The notes under the pieces were generated by a model. The model made no database searches and was not told the DNA's origin. It worked only from the letters and a program-made list of their open reading frames with translations. 64,000 nucleotides of DNA from Archilochus colubris (lineage: Eukaryota; Chordata; Aves; Apodiformes; Trochilidae): positions 65,777,196-65,841,195 of the forward strand of contig CM041083.1 in NCBI GenBank assembly GCA_023079485.1. Reading direction: 5' to 3'. This document shows positions 21,808-33,803 of this stretch, in pieces; within the stretch, counting starts at the first letter, position 1, and each line of letters starts with the position of its first letter. Position numbers and translations under genes: made by a program.

Positions 21808-21961
21808 AACGCTGCACACCCCCACCTGGGAGATCTTTCTGAGGTAAAAGCCAGAACTGAAGGAAAACTCAACCGTTTCTCTGCTTTCTTGTCCCACTCT
21901 CCTCTCCCAATCCTTCTCTTCCCATTAGCACAAATTTCCCTCCCAAGCCTCCTCCAACTGA

Positions 21962-22886
21962 AGAAGGACTGGACTCCGTCGTGCCGTGATTCAGGGGGGC
22001 CCGGGGACGCTTTTGGGGCCCCCCGACGAATTCTGTCGGATATGCCTCCCCTACTCTCTTGGCTCTACGCGCCGATGGACACCAGACCTTCCTCATACTG
22101 AAAAGGTATTTATATATTTGTTTGGGTTTCGAGGCCTCTAGGAAAAGGGGAGTTAGAGTCCCCCAGTGGGTAAAGTCCCCCGGGAGGTTTGGGTTCCTCA
22201 GGATTCACAGGGACGGGGGGACGCCCCCAGGCTGACGGACTAGAGTCCAGTCTAGCTCTGACTTCGTCCCTCTCCGGGGTTCAATTCCCCAGGAGAATTG
22301 AAGTTCATTCACAAAGGGTTTGTGGTAATGCTGTCGGTCATATGATCATATGGTGATTAATGATTATATTATTCTGTGTTGTGTTATGGTGATTGAGGAT
22401 TATCTTATTTTGTTGTATTGCTTGTAAGTAAGCTAGGTGTTTTGAGTGTTTGGTGCTCCGCTGTTTAAGAGAATTAACTGTTTTGGGTAATTACGAGTCC
22501 CTATCGAAGAGAAGTTTTATAGCTTTTTCTTCGGGGGGGGGGTTGCAGGGAGATTTATAGTGACATCTTGTGACCGTAGGCGGTAAAGCAACGTGGAAGG
22601 TTGTGTGTCAAATTTTACCTGTGCAGAGTTCTGACTGAAAGTGCGTGTGTGTGCGAGTGACTGAGACGCAATTTAATTGCGAAGCGAGTGCGGAGTCCCG
22701 ATTTGCGGTTCCGTGTCACCCGCGAGGGGGCCGGCCAGAGACGGACGAAGCGATTGGTGTGAAGCTGGATGTGCATGACTACTAGAATAAGTTGAATAAG
22801 GTGTTGACATTGTAAGTTGCTGGAATCTGAATAGAATTTGGTAATCCAGAAAGGGTCCCACAGTTGTAACCTCTCCAGTAGGCATA
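21962..22886 (+). mobile_element. Retroviral leader of provirus 1 (no 5' LTR)
   Basis: Matches the sequence after LTR B from GACTGGACTCCGTCGTGCC onward and reaches the gag ATG at 22887. The U5 end and primer-binding site are absent because the left junction lies inside the leader. It contains a T-arm-like GGGGTTCAATTCCCC near 22278. Confidence 0.8.
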
Positions 22887-23768
22887 ATGGGGACTGAACA
22901 GACTAAGGAAATTGATGCTAAACCCCCCCCCTTGGGATGCAGTTTAAAACATTGGAAAGAACTTGGTGAAATCCCGGGGGGAAATATAAGGAAAAAGACA
23001 CTTGTGAAATACTGTCGGGATTGGTGGCCGCTGTATAAACTAAATGATGGGGAAAAGTGGCCACCGGAGGGAAGTTTAAATTATAATACCATCCAACAAC
23101 TTATATTGTTTCTCAATAAAAGAGCAAAGTGGGATGAAGTGATATATGCAGACATGTTTCTCACTTTAAGGGATAAGCCGGAATGGCAAAAGGATTGTGG
23201 AGTAAATGTATCACAAGACCTCTTGGTTTTAGCCCTAGAACAGGATCAGAGGAACAGCAAAGTTAAGGAACGCTGTTGTGATGCTTGTAGTGCAGGGAAA
23301 CGGTGCCTTAAGTTGAAGGAAAAAAGCAGTGATGCGGAAAGTACCATTAGCCTCCAAGAATATCAGCCTCTTGTGCTAGGATGTGAAAGCAGCAGTAGCT
23401 CCACAGAACTGGAAAGTGAGACAAGAAAGGAGCTGGAAAGTGAGATAAGAAAGGAGTTGGAGAGTGATAAAAGAAAGGAGTTGGAGAGTGAGGAGAAAAA
23501 GAAATTGGAATGTGTTTCGCAAAAGTTGGCGGGGGGAGACAAAGACGAAGAGAAAGCCCCAAAGGAGACAAGGAAAAAGATGAAGAAGAAAGAGAATGGA
23601 GCAGACACCGAAAACCTGAGAGATGATCCCGGAGAAGGAACTAGCCATTCATATTACACAAGGGCGACCGAGCGAAAGGAAAAGGAAAGGGAGGCAGAAA
23701 TGGCAAAGATAGAGGAAAGAGTAAAATCGGAAATAGAAAAAAGCGAGATTAGAAGCAAAGATAGTTGA
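22887..23768 (+). pseudogene. gag remnant, provirus 1
   Basis: 293-codon frame coding the N-terminal matrix-like part of Gag. It begins MGTEQ, which could be a myristoylation start, followed by a Trp-rich helical domain and a long Lys/Glu-rich coiled-coil segment with about four imperfect 10-residue repeats (ELESE.RK pattern, nt 23407-23520). The frame breaks at about 23740-23768. A second frame continues the charged coiled coil to about 23890, where the sequence jumps into reverse transcriptase. Capsid, nucleocapsid, protease and the start of RT are deleted, so no complete Gag is possible. Confidence 0.85.
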
Positions 23769-23927
23769 GGTAGAAGCCAAAGCTGAGGCAGAGAGGGTAA
23801 AACTAGAATCAGAGAAAGCTAGGATAGAGGCTAAAGCTGAGACAGACAGGGCAAAACTAGAAGCAGAGAAAAACACAATTAACCTGGACGGTGTTACCTC
23901 AAGGTTATAAAAATAGTCCTACAATAT

Positions 23928-26540
23928 TTGGAAATCAATTGGCCACAGGGAGAGGGCACCCTCCTGCAATATGTGGATGACTTACTGATAGCAACTGAAA
24001 CAGAAGAACAATGTGTTGAGTGGACAATCTCGTTGTTAAATTTCTTGGGTTTAAACGGTTATCGAGTCTCCCAACAGAAAGCACAGCTGGTGCAAGAAAA
24101 GGTGGTCTACCTTGGATACGAGATCTCTGGAGGACAGCGATCTCTGGGAACAGAGAGGAAAGAAGCCATCTGCCAGATGCCCAGGCCTGAAACAGTGAGA
24201 GACCTGCGAGCCTTCCTGGGAGTGACAGGTTGGTGTCGTCTGTGGATATACCAGTACGGCATCCTTGCTAAACCCCTATATGATTTGCTGAAAGAGTCTA
24301 AATATATTCTGCTCTGGACTCCTGCGGCAGAAACAGCCTTTAAAAGACTGAAACAGGAACTAATGAAAGCACCGGCATTAGGCTTGCCCGATGTAACAAA
24401 ACCATTTTGGCTGTTCTCACATGAGCGCCAGGGAATGGCCCTGGGAGTCCTGGCTCAACAATTGGGACCATACAAAAGGGCTGTGGCTTACTTCTCTAAG
24501 CAACTAGATGAAGTAAGTAAAGGATGGCCCACATGCCTGAAGGCAGTGGCAGCAGTAATCATAAACATAGAAGAGGCCAGAAAATTTACTATGGGCCAGA
24601 GAATGACTGTATTGGTGTCCCACACTGTATCAGCAGTACTGGAACAGAAAGGTGGCCATTGGCTGTCACCTTCTCGGTTCCTGAAGTACCAGGCAATTTT
24701 AGTAGAATCAGATGACATAAACATTCAAGTGACTAATGTTGTCAACCCAGCATCATTCCTAGAAGGAAGAGGGTCAGCAGAGCCAATTGAGCATGACTGT
24801 CCGGAAACCATCGAGGCTGTGTATTCCAGTCGTCCAGATCTCAAGGAGGAGCCACTCGAAGGGGCAGACGACTGGTTCTCGGATGGCAGCAGCTTCGTAA
24901 AGCAGGGAGTAAGGATGGCTGGCTACGCAGTAACTACAACAGAGCAGGTAATCGAATCAAATCCCTTGCCTGTGGGAACTTCAGCACAGAAGGCCGAACT
25001 GATAGCTCTTACCCGAGCCCTCGAGCTGGCAAAAGGGAAAAGGATTAATATATGGACGGACTCTAAGTATGCTTTCTCTGTCGTGCATGCCCATGGAGCG
25101 ATCTGGAAGGAGAGAGGACTGCTGACTGCCCAGGGAAGACCCATAAAATATGCAGCAGAAATCCTACAGTTGCTGGAGGCTGTTCAGCTCCCAACCCAAG
25201 TGGCCATAATGCATTGCAAGGGGCACCTGAAAGGTAACACCGTTCCAGAAATAGGTAATAGAGCAGCAGATGCAGAAGCTAAACTCGCTGCTGCAAGATC
25301 CAATGATTTAGTATTGACCCTGGTACCAGAAGAATTAGACACTAATTTCCAACCAGAGTACCAGGAATCAGACCATAAGTGGATGCAAAAGAACAAAGGT
25401 AAACTGTTGGATAATGGATGGGGTCAGCTAGAAACAGGACAACTGGTACTGCCAGAGAAATCAGTATGGCAATTTGTAAAAACAGAACATGACAAGGCCC
25501 ACTGGGGATTAGATCTTCTTTATCAGTATTTAAAAGTTAGAATAGCAGGGCCAAAGCTATTCACAGCAGTGAAACAGGTCACATCCCAATGTGAGCGCTG
25601 TTTGAAAAATAATCCAAACACGGGAACAAAAGTACACCAGGGAGTAATTGCTAGAGGAAAATTCCCAGGGGAAGTGTGGCAGATTGATGTCTCTGAACTC
25701 CCAAGGAAAGGGGGGTATAAGTACCTCTTGGTTTTGACGGATACATTTTCTGGGTGGCCTGAAGCGTTCCCATGCAGAAAGAACAAAGAAAGGGAAGTGA
25801 CAAAAGTCTTGTTTAATGAAATCATTCCGAGGTTTGGGGTGCCCAGGAGCATCTCCTCGGACAGAGGCTCGCACTTTTGTGCTAAAATTGTACGAGCAAT
25901 AAGTAAGGCACTGCAAATCAAATGGCAATTGCACACGCCCTATAGACCGCAAGCTAGTGGGCAAGTAGAAAAGATGAATCATCTTATTAAACAACAAATT
26001 GCAAAAATATGCCAAGAAACTAACTTGCACTGGTACCGAGCCTTACCTATTGCTCTAATCAGACTAAGGGTGAAGCCCCGGTCAAAAGAAAAACTGAGTC
26101 CATATGAAATTTTATATGGGAGACCTTATGCCATGCAGACTGTAAATAGTGAGGCTGTAGATCAAATAGGTAATCAATATGTGTATGATTATGTTATAGC
26201 TGTGGGGAAACACTTTGATAAAAATGCCACAGTGGTGATAGATCACCAACCTAAGCAGCCAGATTGTAAACTGCATCCTTTTAATCCTGGTGATTGGGTA
26301 TATGTTCAGACTCTTTTAGGGAAACCTCTGCAAGAGAAATGGGAAGGACCCTTTCAAGTGTTGCTCACCACCTTCACTGCAGTCCGAATTAAGGAGCGAC
26401 CCACCTGGATCCACTACTCCCGGGTCCTGAAGATTCCTGAAGAAGCTCGACACTATGGACTGGCAACCTTTAGTGCTGATGCTTGGACTCTGGATAAGTA
26501 TGACCTTATCACAGAACATTGCTCGGGCACGAATAGTTAA
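23928..26540 (+). pseudogene. pol remnant (RT C-terminal part, RNase H, integrase), provirus 1
   Basis: 870-codon open frame. It enters reverse transcriptase just before the YVDD active site, so the fingers and part of the palm are missing. It continues through the RT connection, RNase H ([21 protein letters not shown]), the HHCC zinc finger of integrase (HDKAHW to CERC) and the integrase core (D in WQIDVSE, D in SSDRGSH, E in GQVEKMNHL). Upstream, nt 23882-23925 code the LPQG RT motif in another frame, so there is also a frame break. It overlaps env by 86 nt. Without N-terminal RT and protease it cannot make a functional Pol. Confidence 0.9.
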
Positions 26541-28611
26541 GGCAATACCATGGGTTGGTACACCACGCGTGGCATTACACCCCGAGTCTGGCTTGAACAT
26601 TCATGTGCTACGTAACAACCAGCTGTATGAGCAAAAAGACTGGAGTCAAAGCAAAGGCCAATTAGATTCCTTAACAGGGGAAGAAGGGGATGAAATCCAG
26701 ATAGGGTGCAAGAGTAATAACGGGAAAAGACAGGAAGGTGAAATAATCAAACTAACCGTGAAACCTTTGAGACCTGTGTCACTAACACATAACCTGGGAC
26801 CCGGGATATGGGTCAGAAGGAAGGCACCAGCCTCTTGCACCTGGGAAGGGGACAAAGAAAAGGAAAGATATGAAGCTCAGTGTGAAGTAAAGGTAACACT
26901 GGAACATCCAATCGCAGCCACGTGTTTATGGTCCAGCAAGTACGGGGCTGCCTCCGATCAGTTTCTTATAAAACTCACTGAGCGTCCTAATGCTAAGGTA
27001 CCTAGTAAAAAGACTGTAAAGACTCCTCTTCCAAGCTGCAACAGAACATATAATTTGACCCAGGTGGGGCCCCAAGTCGTTAGGCAATCCAATGAGTTAA
27101 AGTTGTTGTTAGATCCTACATATTCCTTGAAGAAGATTCAAGTAAATATCCAAACAAACATTACTCAGCTCCGACAGGAATGCTAGCCCTATATCCAGCA
27201 GAGCCTTAAAGGCTGGAAGGCGTGGTTGGCTACCAGATCACATCCTAGGCGTGTGCAACGAGATGTCACCGGATGGTTTGGCACTGGACTAGGGGTACTG
27301 AACACAATAGACCAAGAAGTATTGGTAAACAAATTAAGTGCCATCACTTCCCATCTTGGAGAACTCAAGGTGCCTTTAAGCTCATCCATACTTAATCTAG
27401 CAGAAACACAGTCACTAGCAACTAAATTACTAACCCTCATGGCTAATCACACCACTGAAGACCTCTTTAAGCTTGCAGAGTACACTGGTGATGCAAACAG
27501 AGAGATTGCACTCGCTATTCAGTGCACTCAAACACAGCAGTTGGTACAAACAGTAGCTGCAGGAATTCTGAGGGAAGGAACATCCGGAATACTACCCCAA
27601 GAGATAAAAGAAATGATAGCGAGAGATAGCTCTACGACCCCATTCGAGAACAATCATCAGGCATGGTGGCAACTTGTAAATTTTACTTACTCACAAGGTG
27701 AGCAGATCGAGGCCTACGTGCTCACCATCAGTGCTGCCAAGGAGAAAATCATCTTTCCTGTCCTGACCTTAGGAACTGTGCATCAGAATGTTGTAGTTCG
27801 ACCAATAGGTCATAATGTTTGGACAAGTTTTGATTACTCCAAGAGAAAATGGCAATCAATCAGCACAGAGGCCTGTATCCCTAAAGAACAACTAGGATAC
27901 ATTTGTGAAAATACAGTCATAGAAAATGAAGATTTGTGCTTAGATACTGAGGATAGAGTGTGCACTTTTGAAATGTTTCCCCATAATGACACCCGATCAC
28001 ATGTTTACTATGTGGGAAATGGCTGTGCATGTATTAGAACACTATGCCTTCATATTTTCATTGATTATTGTCCTGAGATAGCTAATGGTACCAACTTATG
28101 TGTGTGAAATTTTTCTAGAATAGTAGGCTGTGACTTTGAATATTCTGCTCCAATAACCACTATGCAATTGATTGAAGCCAAGTATACTCTGTATCATGAT
28201 GTACCGCATTTGCAGATAGGCATGAATATTGATCTTTTGAAGACAATGCTTATACACCCTGACATAGAACAATTAGTACATGAGGTTAATAGAACTACAC
28301 AACGCATGCTTTGGCAAGTAACACATGATTCAAAAGGTATACAGCAGGTACTAACAAAGATAGAACAAGTAGGGAAGCGTCACGGGTGGGATATCTTTAC
28401 AGGATACTCCCCTGCGACTACGCAAGTACTACATTACCTGAAATACCCTCTAATAGTCATGGTAGTGATGATTCTCCTGTTATCCTTCTTCAATGTGTGG
28501 CTATACTACAAATTGAATGATGTAGTCAAAAAGATCCGAGTACTGTGGACAATGATTCAAAGGCGTGAGAACCTTCCCTTGGAACTTGACAAAGGATTTT
28601 GTAAGTTCTAA
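26455..28611 (+). pseudogene. env remnant, provirus 1
   Basis: Env frame in three pieces. 26455-27186 is the surface subunit with a hydrophobic leader and ends at an in-frame TAG (27184-27186) where provirus 2 has CAG. 27226-28107 contains a furin-like basic site (RRVQR) and the fusion/transmembrane ectodomain, ending at TGA 28105-28107. 28162-28611 codes the membrane-proximal helices and one membrane anchor (about 20 hydrophobic residues around YPLIVMVVMILLL). The TGA is shared with provirus 2, so it predates the duplication. I did not recognise the precise Env family. Confidence 0.85.
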
Positions 28612-28624
28612 GGAAAGGGGGGAA

Positions 28625-29264
28625 TGAAGAAGAGAGTGGATCAGGCCAAACTGTTTATGTGAATTACTTAATGAAAAATTAAGACTTGTAATATATGCTA
28701 ATGAATTTGTGTTCATAACTACTAGTAATTCAGGGTTAAACTGAGAAAGAAGCTAACAAAGCAGCCGAGACATTTCACTTTCCCATACAAAGCAGCTGAG
28801 ACATGTCATTTTTCTACTAGAACAAAGTAACCAATACAAGGTCCTAACGGGATTAATTTCTAGCTAGCAAATAATTAAAGTGTAAGTCTTTTCTTCTGTA
28901 ACTCTTTTCTTAAAACAAGTCTTGTTCTAAAAGCAAGGTACTGCCAAGGCCAGCTGGACACTAAAAGATGTGAACATCCGCACAAGAAGACCACAAAGAT
29001 ATCATCACCAAGGGATAAGAAGAAATTATGGCTGGGGTCTTGTAACAATATTGCTTTGTAACAACCTAATGAAGTCAGCAAGAACTGAGAATGTAGTAAT
29101 GTTGTAACCTCCCCCTTTTTCTGTATAAATACCCTAACCCCTTTTCCCTTAACCCTTGAACTCTTTGTCCAGCGTTAGTTGGGGAAGCCCTGATCTGAAA
29201 ATAAATACCTTGTTGTTTGAAGACTCAAATCTGTCTCTAAACAGTTTTGTTTGCCTTGGTTTCA
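28625..29264 (+). mobile_element. LTR A
   Basis: Begins TGAAGAAGAGAGTGG directly after the polypurine tract AAGGAAAGGGGGGAA and ends in CA at 29264; a TGGCGATC primer-binding-site-like sequence follows. TATA-like TATAAAT at 29124 and AATAAA at 29200 mark U3/R. It is both the 3' LTR of provirus 1 and the 5' LTR of provirus 2. Confidence 0.85.
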
Positions 29265-30204
29265 TTTTTGGCGATCACGTAGACTGGATCTTACCGCTGC
29301 GATCCAGGGGTCTGGGACGTTTAAAGGCCCCTGACGAATTCTGTCGGATAAGCCTCCCTACTCCCTTGGCTCTACGCGTCGATGGACAAACTTAGATCCT
29401 CTAGCACTGAAAATGTATCACATATTTGTTGGCTTATACTACAGAAAAGTGGAGCGAGTCCCCCAGTGGGTAAAGTTCCCCGGGAGGTTAGAGTCCCCCG
29501 GGAGGTTTGGGTTCCTCAGGATTCACAGGGACGGGGGGACGCCCCCAGGCTGACGGACTAGAGTCCAGTCTAGCTCTGACTTCGTCCCTCTCCGGGGTTC
29601 AATTCCCCAGGAGAATTGAAGTTCATTCACAAAGGGTTTGTGGTAATGCTGTCGGTCATATGATCATATGGTGATTAATGATTATATTATTCTGTGTTGT
29701 GTTATGGTGATTGAGGATTATCTTATTTTGTTGTATTGCTTGTAAGTAAGCTAGGTGTTTTGAGTGTTTGGTGCTCCGCTGTTTAAGAGAATTAACTGTT
29801 TTGGGTAATTACGAGTCCCTATCGAAGAGAAGTTTTATAGCTTTTTCTTCGGGGGGGGGGTTGCAGGGAGATTTATAGTGACATCTTGTGACCGTAGGCG
29901 GTAAAGCAACGTGGAAGGTTGTGTGTCAAATTTTACCTGTGCAGAGTTCTGACTGAAAGTGCGTGTGTGTGCGAGTGACTGAGACGCAATTTAATTGCGA
30001 AGCGAGTGCGGAGTCCCGATTTGCGGTTCCGTGTCACCCGCGAGGGGGCCGGCCAGAGACGGACGAAGCGATTGGTGTGAAGCTGGATGTGCATGACTAC
30101 TAGAATAAGTTGAATAAGGTGTTGACATTGTAAGTTGCTGGAATCTGAATAGAATTTGGTAATCCAGAAAGGGTCCCACAGTTGTAACCTCTCCAGTAGG
30201 CATA
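29265..30204 (+). mobile_element. Retroviral leader of provirus 2
   Basis: From the primer-binding-site region to the gag ATG at 30205. The first about 200 bp differ from the other two leaders (GATCACGTAGACTGG instead of GACCGCGGCAGGACTGG); the remainder is nearly identical. The tRNA-like T-arm motif recurs near 29596. Confidence 0.8.
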
Positions 30205-31086
30205 ATGGGGACTGAACAGACTAAGGAAATTGATGCTAAACCCCCCCCCTTGGGATGCAGTTTAAAACATTGGAAAGAACTTGGTGAAATCCCGGGGGGA
30301 AATATAAGGAAAAAGACACTTGTGAAATACTGTCGGGATTGGTGGCCGCTGTATAAACTAAATGATGGGGAAAAGTGGCCACCGGAGGGAAGTTTAAATT
30401 ATAATACCATCCAACAACTTATATTGTTTCTCAATAAAAGAGCAAAGTGGGATGAAGTGATATATGCAGACATGTTTCTCACTTTAAGGGATAAGCCGGA
30501 ATGGCAAAAGGATTGTGGAGTAAATGTATCACAAGACCTATTGGTTTTAGCCCTAGAACAGGATCAGAGGAACAGCAAAGTTAAGGAACGCTGTTGTGAT
30601 GCTTGTAGTGCAGGGAAACGGTGCCTTAAGTTGAAGGAAAAAAGCAGTGATGCGGAAAGTACCATTAGCCTCCAAGAATATCAGCCTCTTGTGCTAGGAT
30701 GTGAAAGCAGCAGTAGCTCCACAGAACTGGAAAGTGAGACAAGAAAGGAGCTGGAAAGTGAGATAAGAAAGGAGTTGGAGAGTGATAAAAGAAAGGAGTT
30801 GGAGAGTGAGGAGAAAAAGAAATTGGAATGTGTTTCGCAAAAGTTGGCGGGGGGAGACAAAGACGAAGAGAAAGCCCCAAAGGAGACAAGGAAAAAGATG
30901 AAGAAGAAAGAGAATGGAGCAGACACCGAAAACCTGAGAGATGATCCCGGAGAAGGAACTAGCCATTCATATTACACAAGGGCGACCGAGCGAAAGGAAA
31001 AGGAAAGGGAGGCAGAAATGGCAAAGATAGAGGAAAGAGTAAAATCGGAAATAGAAAAAAGCGAGATTAGAAGCAAAGATAGTTGA
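30205..31086 (+). pseudogene. gag remnant, provirus 2
   Basis: Same 293-codon frame as at 22887, with the same frame break and the same jump into reverse transcriptase downstream. Only silent differences are visible (for example near 30540). Confidence 0.85.
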
Positions 31087-31245
31087 GGTAGAAGCCAAAG
31101 CTGAGGCAGAGAGGGTAAAACTAGAATCAGAGAAAGCTAGGATAGAGGCTAAAGCTGAGACAGACAGGGCAAAACTAGAAGCAGAGAAAAACACAATTAA
31201 CCTGGACGGTGTTACCTCAAGGTTATAAAAATAGTCCTACAATAT

Positions 31246-33779
31246 TTGGAAATCAATTGGCCACAGGGAGAGGGCACCCTCCTGCAATATGTGGATGACT
31301 TACTGATAGCAACTGAAACAGAAGAACAATGTGTTGAGTGGACAATCTCGTTGTTAAATTTCTTGGGTTTAAACGGTTATCGAGTCTCCCAACAGAAAGC
31401 ACAGCTGGTGCAAGAAAAGGTGGTCTACCTTGGATACGAGATCTCTGGAGGACAGCGATCTCTGGGAACAGAGAGGAAAGAAGCCATCTGCCAGATGCCC
31501 AGGCCTGAAACAGTGAGAGACCTGCGAGCCTTCCTGGGAGTGACAGGTTGGTGTCGTCTGTGGATATACCAGTACGGCATCCTTGCTAAACCCCTATATG
31601 ATTTGCTGAAAGAGTCTAAATATATTCTGCTCTGGACTCCTGCGGCAGAAACAGCCTTTAAAAGACTGAAACAGGAACTAATGAAAGCACCGGCGTTAGG
31701 CTTGCCCGATGTAACAAAACCATTTTGGCTGTTCTCACATGAGCGCCAGGGAATGGCCCTGGGAGTCCTGGCTCAACAATTGGGACCATACAAAAGGGCT
31801 GTGGCTTACTTCTCTAAGCAACTAGATGAAGTAAGTAAAGGATGGCCCACATGCCTGAAGGCAGTGGCAGCAGTAATCATAAACATAGAAGAGGCCAGAA
31901 AATTTACTATGGGCCAGAGAATGACTGTATTGGTGTCCCACACTGTATCAGCAGTACTGGAACAGAAAGGTGGCCATTGGCTGTCACCTTCTCGGTTCCT
32001 GAAGTACCAGGCAATTTTAGTAGAATCAGATGGCATAAACATTCAAGTGACTAATGTTGTCAACCCAGCATCATTCCTAGAAGGAAGAGTGTCAGCAGAG
32101 CCAATTGAGCATGACTGTCTGGAAACCATCGAGGCTGTGTATTCCAGCCGTCCGGATCTCAAAGAGGAGCCACTCGAAGGGGCAGACGACTGGTTCTCGG
32201 ATGGCAGCAGCTTCGTAAAGCAGGGAGTAAGGATGGCTGGCTACGCAGTAACTACAACAGAGCAGGTAATTGAATCAAATCCCTTGCCTGTGGGAACTTC
32301 AGCACAGAAGGCCGAACTGATAGCTCTTACCCGAGCCCTCGAGCTGGCAAAAGGGAAAAGGATTAATATATGGACGGACTCTAAGTATGCTTTCTCTGTC
32401 GTGCATGCCCATGGAGTGATCTGGAAGGAGAGAGGACTGCTGACTGCCCAGGGAAGACCCATAAAATATGCAGCAGAAATCCTACAGTTGCTGGAGGCTG
32501 TTCAGCTCCCAACCCAAGTGGCCATAATGCATTGCAAGGGGCACCTGAAAGGTAACACCGTTCCAGAAATAGGTAATAGAGCAGCAGATGCAGAAGCTAA
32601 ACTCGCTGCTGCAAGATCCAATGATTTAGTATTGACCCTGGTACCAGAAGAATTAGACACTAATTTCCAACCAGAGTACCAGGAATCAGACCATAAGTGG
32701 ATGCAAAAGAACAAAGGTAAACTGTTGGATAATGGATGGGGTCAGCTAGAAACAGGACAACTGGTACTGCCAGAGAAATCAGTATGGCAATTTGTAAAAA
32801 CAGAACATGACAAGGCCCACTGGGGATTAGATCTTCTTTATCAGTATTTAAAAGTTAGAATAGCAGGGCCAAAGCTATTCACAGCAGTGAAACAGGTCAC
32901 ATCCCAATGTGAGCGCTGTTTGAAAAATAATCCAAACACGGGAACAAAAGTACACCAGGGAGTAATTGCTAGAGGAAAATTCCCAGGGGAAGTGTGGCAG
33001 ATTGATGTCTCTGAACTCCCAAGGAAAGGGGGGTATAAGTACCTCTTGGTTTTGACGGATACATTTTCTGGGTGGCCTGAAGCGTTCCCATGCAGAAAGA
33101 ACAAAGAAAGGGAAGTGACAAAAGTCTTGTTTAATGAAATCATTCCGAGGTTTGGGGTGCCCAGGAGCATCTCCTCGGACAGAGGCTCGCACTTTTGTGC
33201 TAAAATTGTACGAGCAATAAGTAAGGCACTGCAAATCAAATGGCAATTGCACACGCCCTATAGACCACAAGCTAGTGGGCAAGTAGAAAAGATGAATCAT
33301 CTTATTAAACAACAAATTGCAAAATATGCCAAGAAACTAACTTGCACTGGTACCAAGCCTTACCTATTGCTCTAATCAGACTAAGGGTGAAGCCCCGGTC
33401 AAAAGAAAAACTGAGTCCATATGAAATTTTATATGGGAGACCTTATGCTATGCAGACTGTAAATAGTGAGGCTGTAGATCAAATAGGTAATCAATATGTG
33501 TATGATTATGTTATAGCTGTGGGGAAACACTTTGATAAAAATGCCACAGTGGTGATGGATCACCAACCTAAGCAGCCAGATTGTAAACTGCATCCTTTTA
33601 ATCCTGGTGATTGGGTATATGTTCAGAATCTTTTAGGGAAACCTCTGCAAGAGAAATGGGAAGGACCCTTTCAAGTGTTGCTCACCACCTTCACTGCAGT
33701 CCGAATTAAGGAGCGACCCACCTGGATCCACTACTCCCGGGTCAAGAGGGCCCCTGAACATTGCCAAGAAGACTCCTGA
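31246..33779 (+). pseudogene. pol remnant, provirus 2 (frameshifted)
   Basis: Same truncated RT, RNase H and integrase region as provirus 1 but broken at 33321-33324, where an A run has four A instead of five. The first frame ends at 33375 inside the integrase core and the remainder continues in another frame to 33779. Near 33744-33776 it has about 32 bp not present in provirus 1, flanked by short CCTGAAGATTCCTGAAG-type repeats. Confidence 0.88.
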
Positions 33780-33803
33780 AGATTCCTGAAGAAGCTCGAC
33801 ACT

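Larger units (their letters stand above)
20070..21960 (+). repeat. U2-linked spacer repeat, left array
   Basis: Tandem degenerate units of about 30 bp such as AATCCAACCCAAAACTGACC and CAGAAATCCCTAAACCCAAC, with short relics of the U2 3' hairpin plus 3' box at about 20405-20475, 20830-20885, 21095-21165, 21523-21575 and 21787-21850. It ends in sequence (CCTCCCAAGCCTCCTCCAAC) that in the right-hand cluster directly precedes a U2 promoter. Short open frames here are not genes. Confidence 0.8.
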
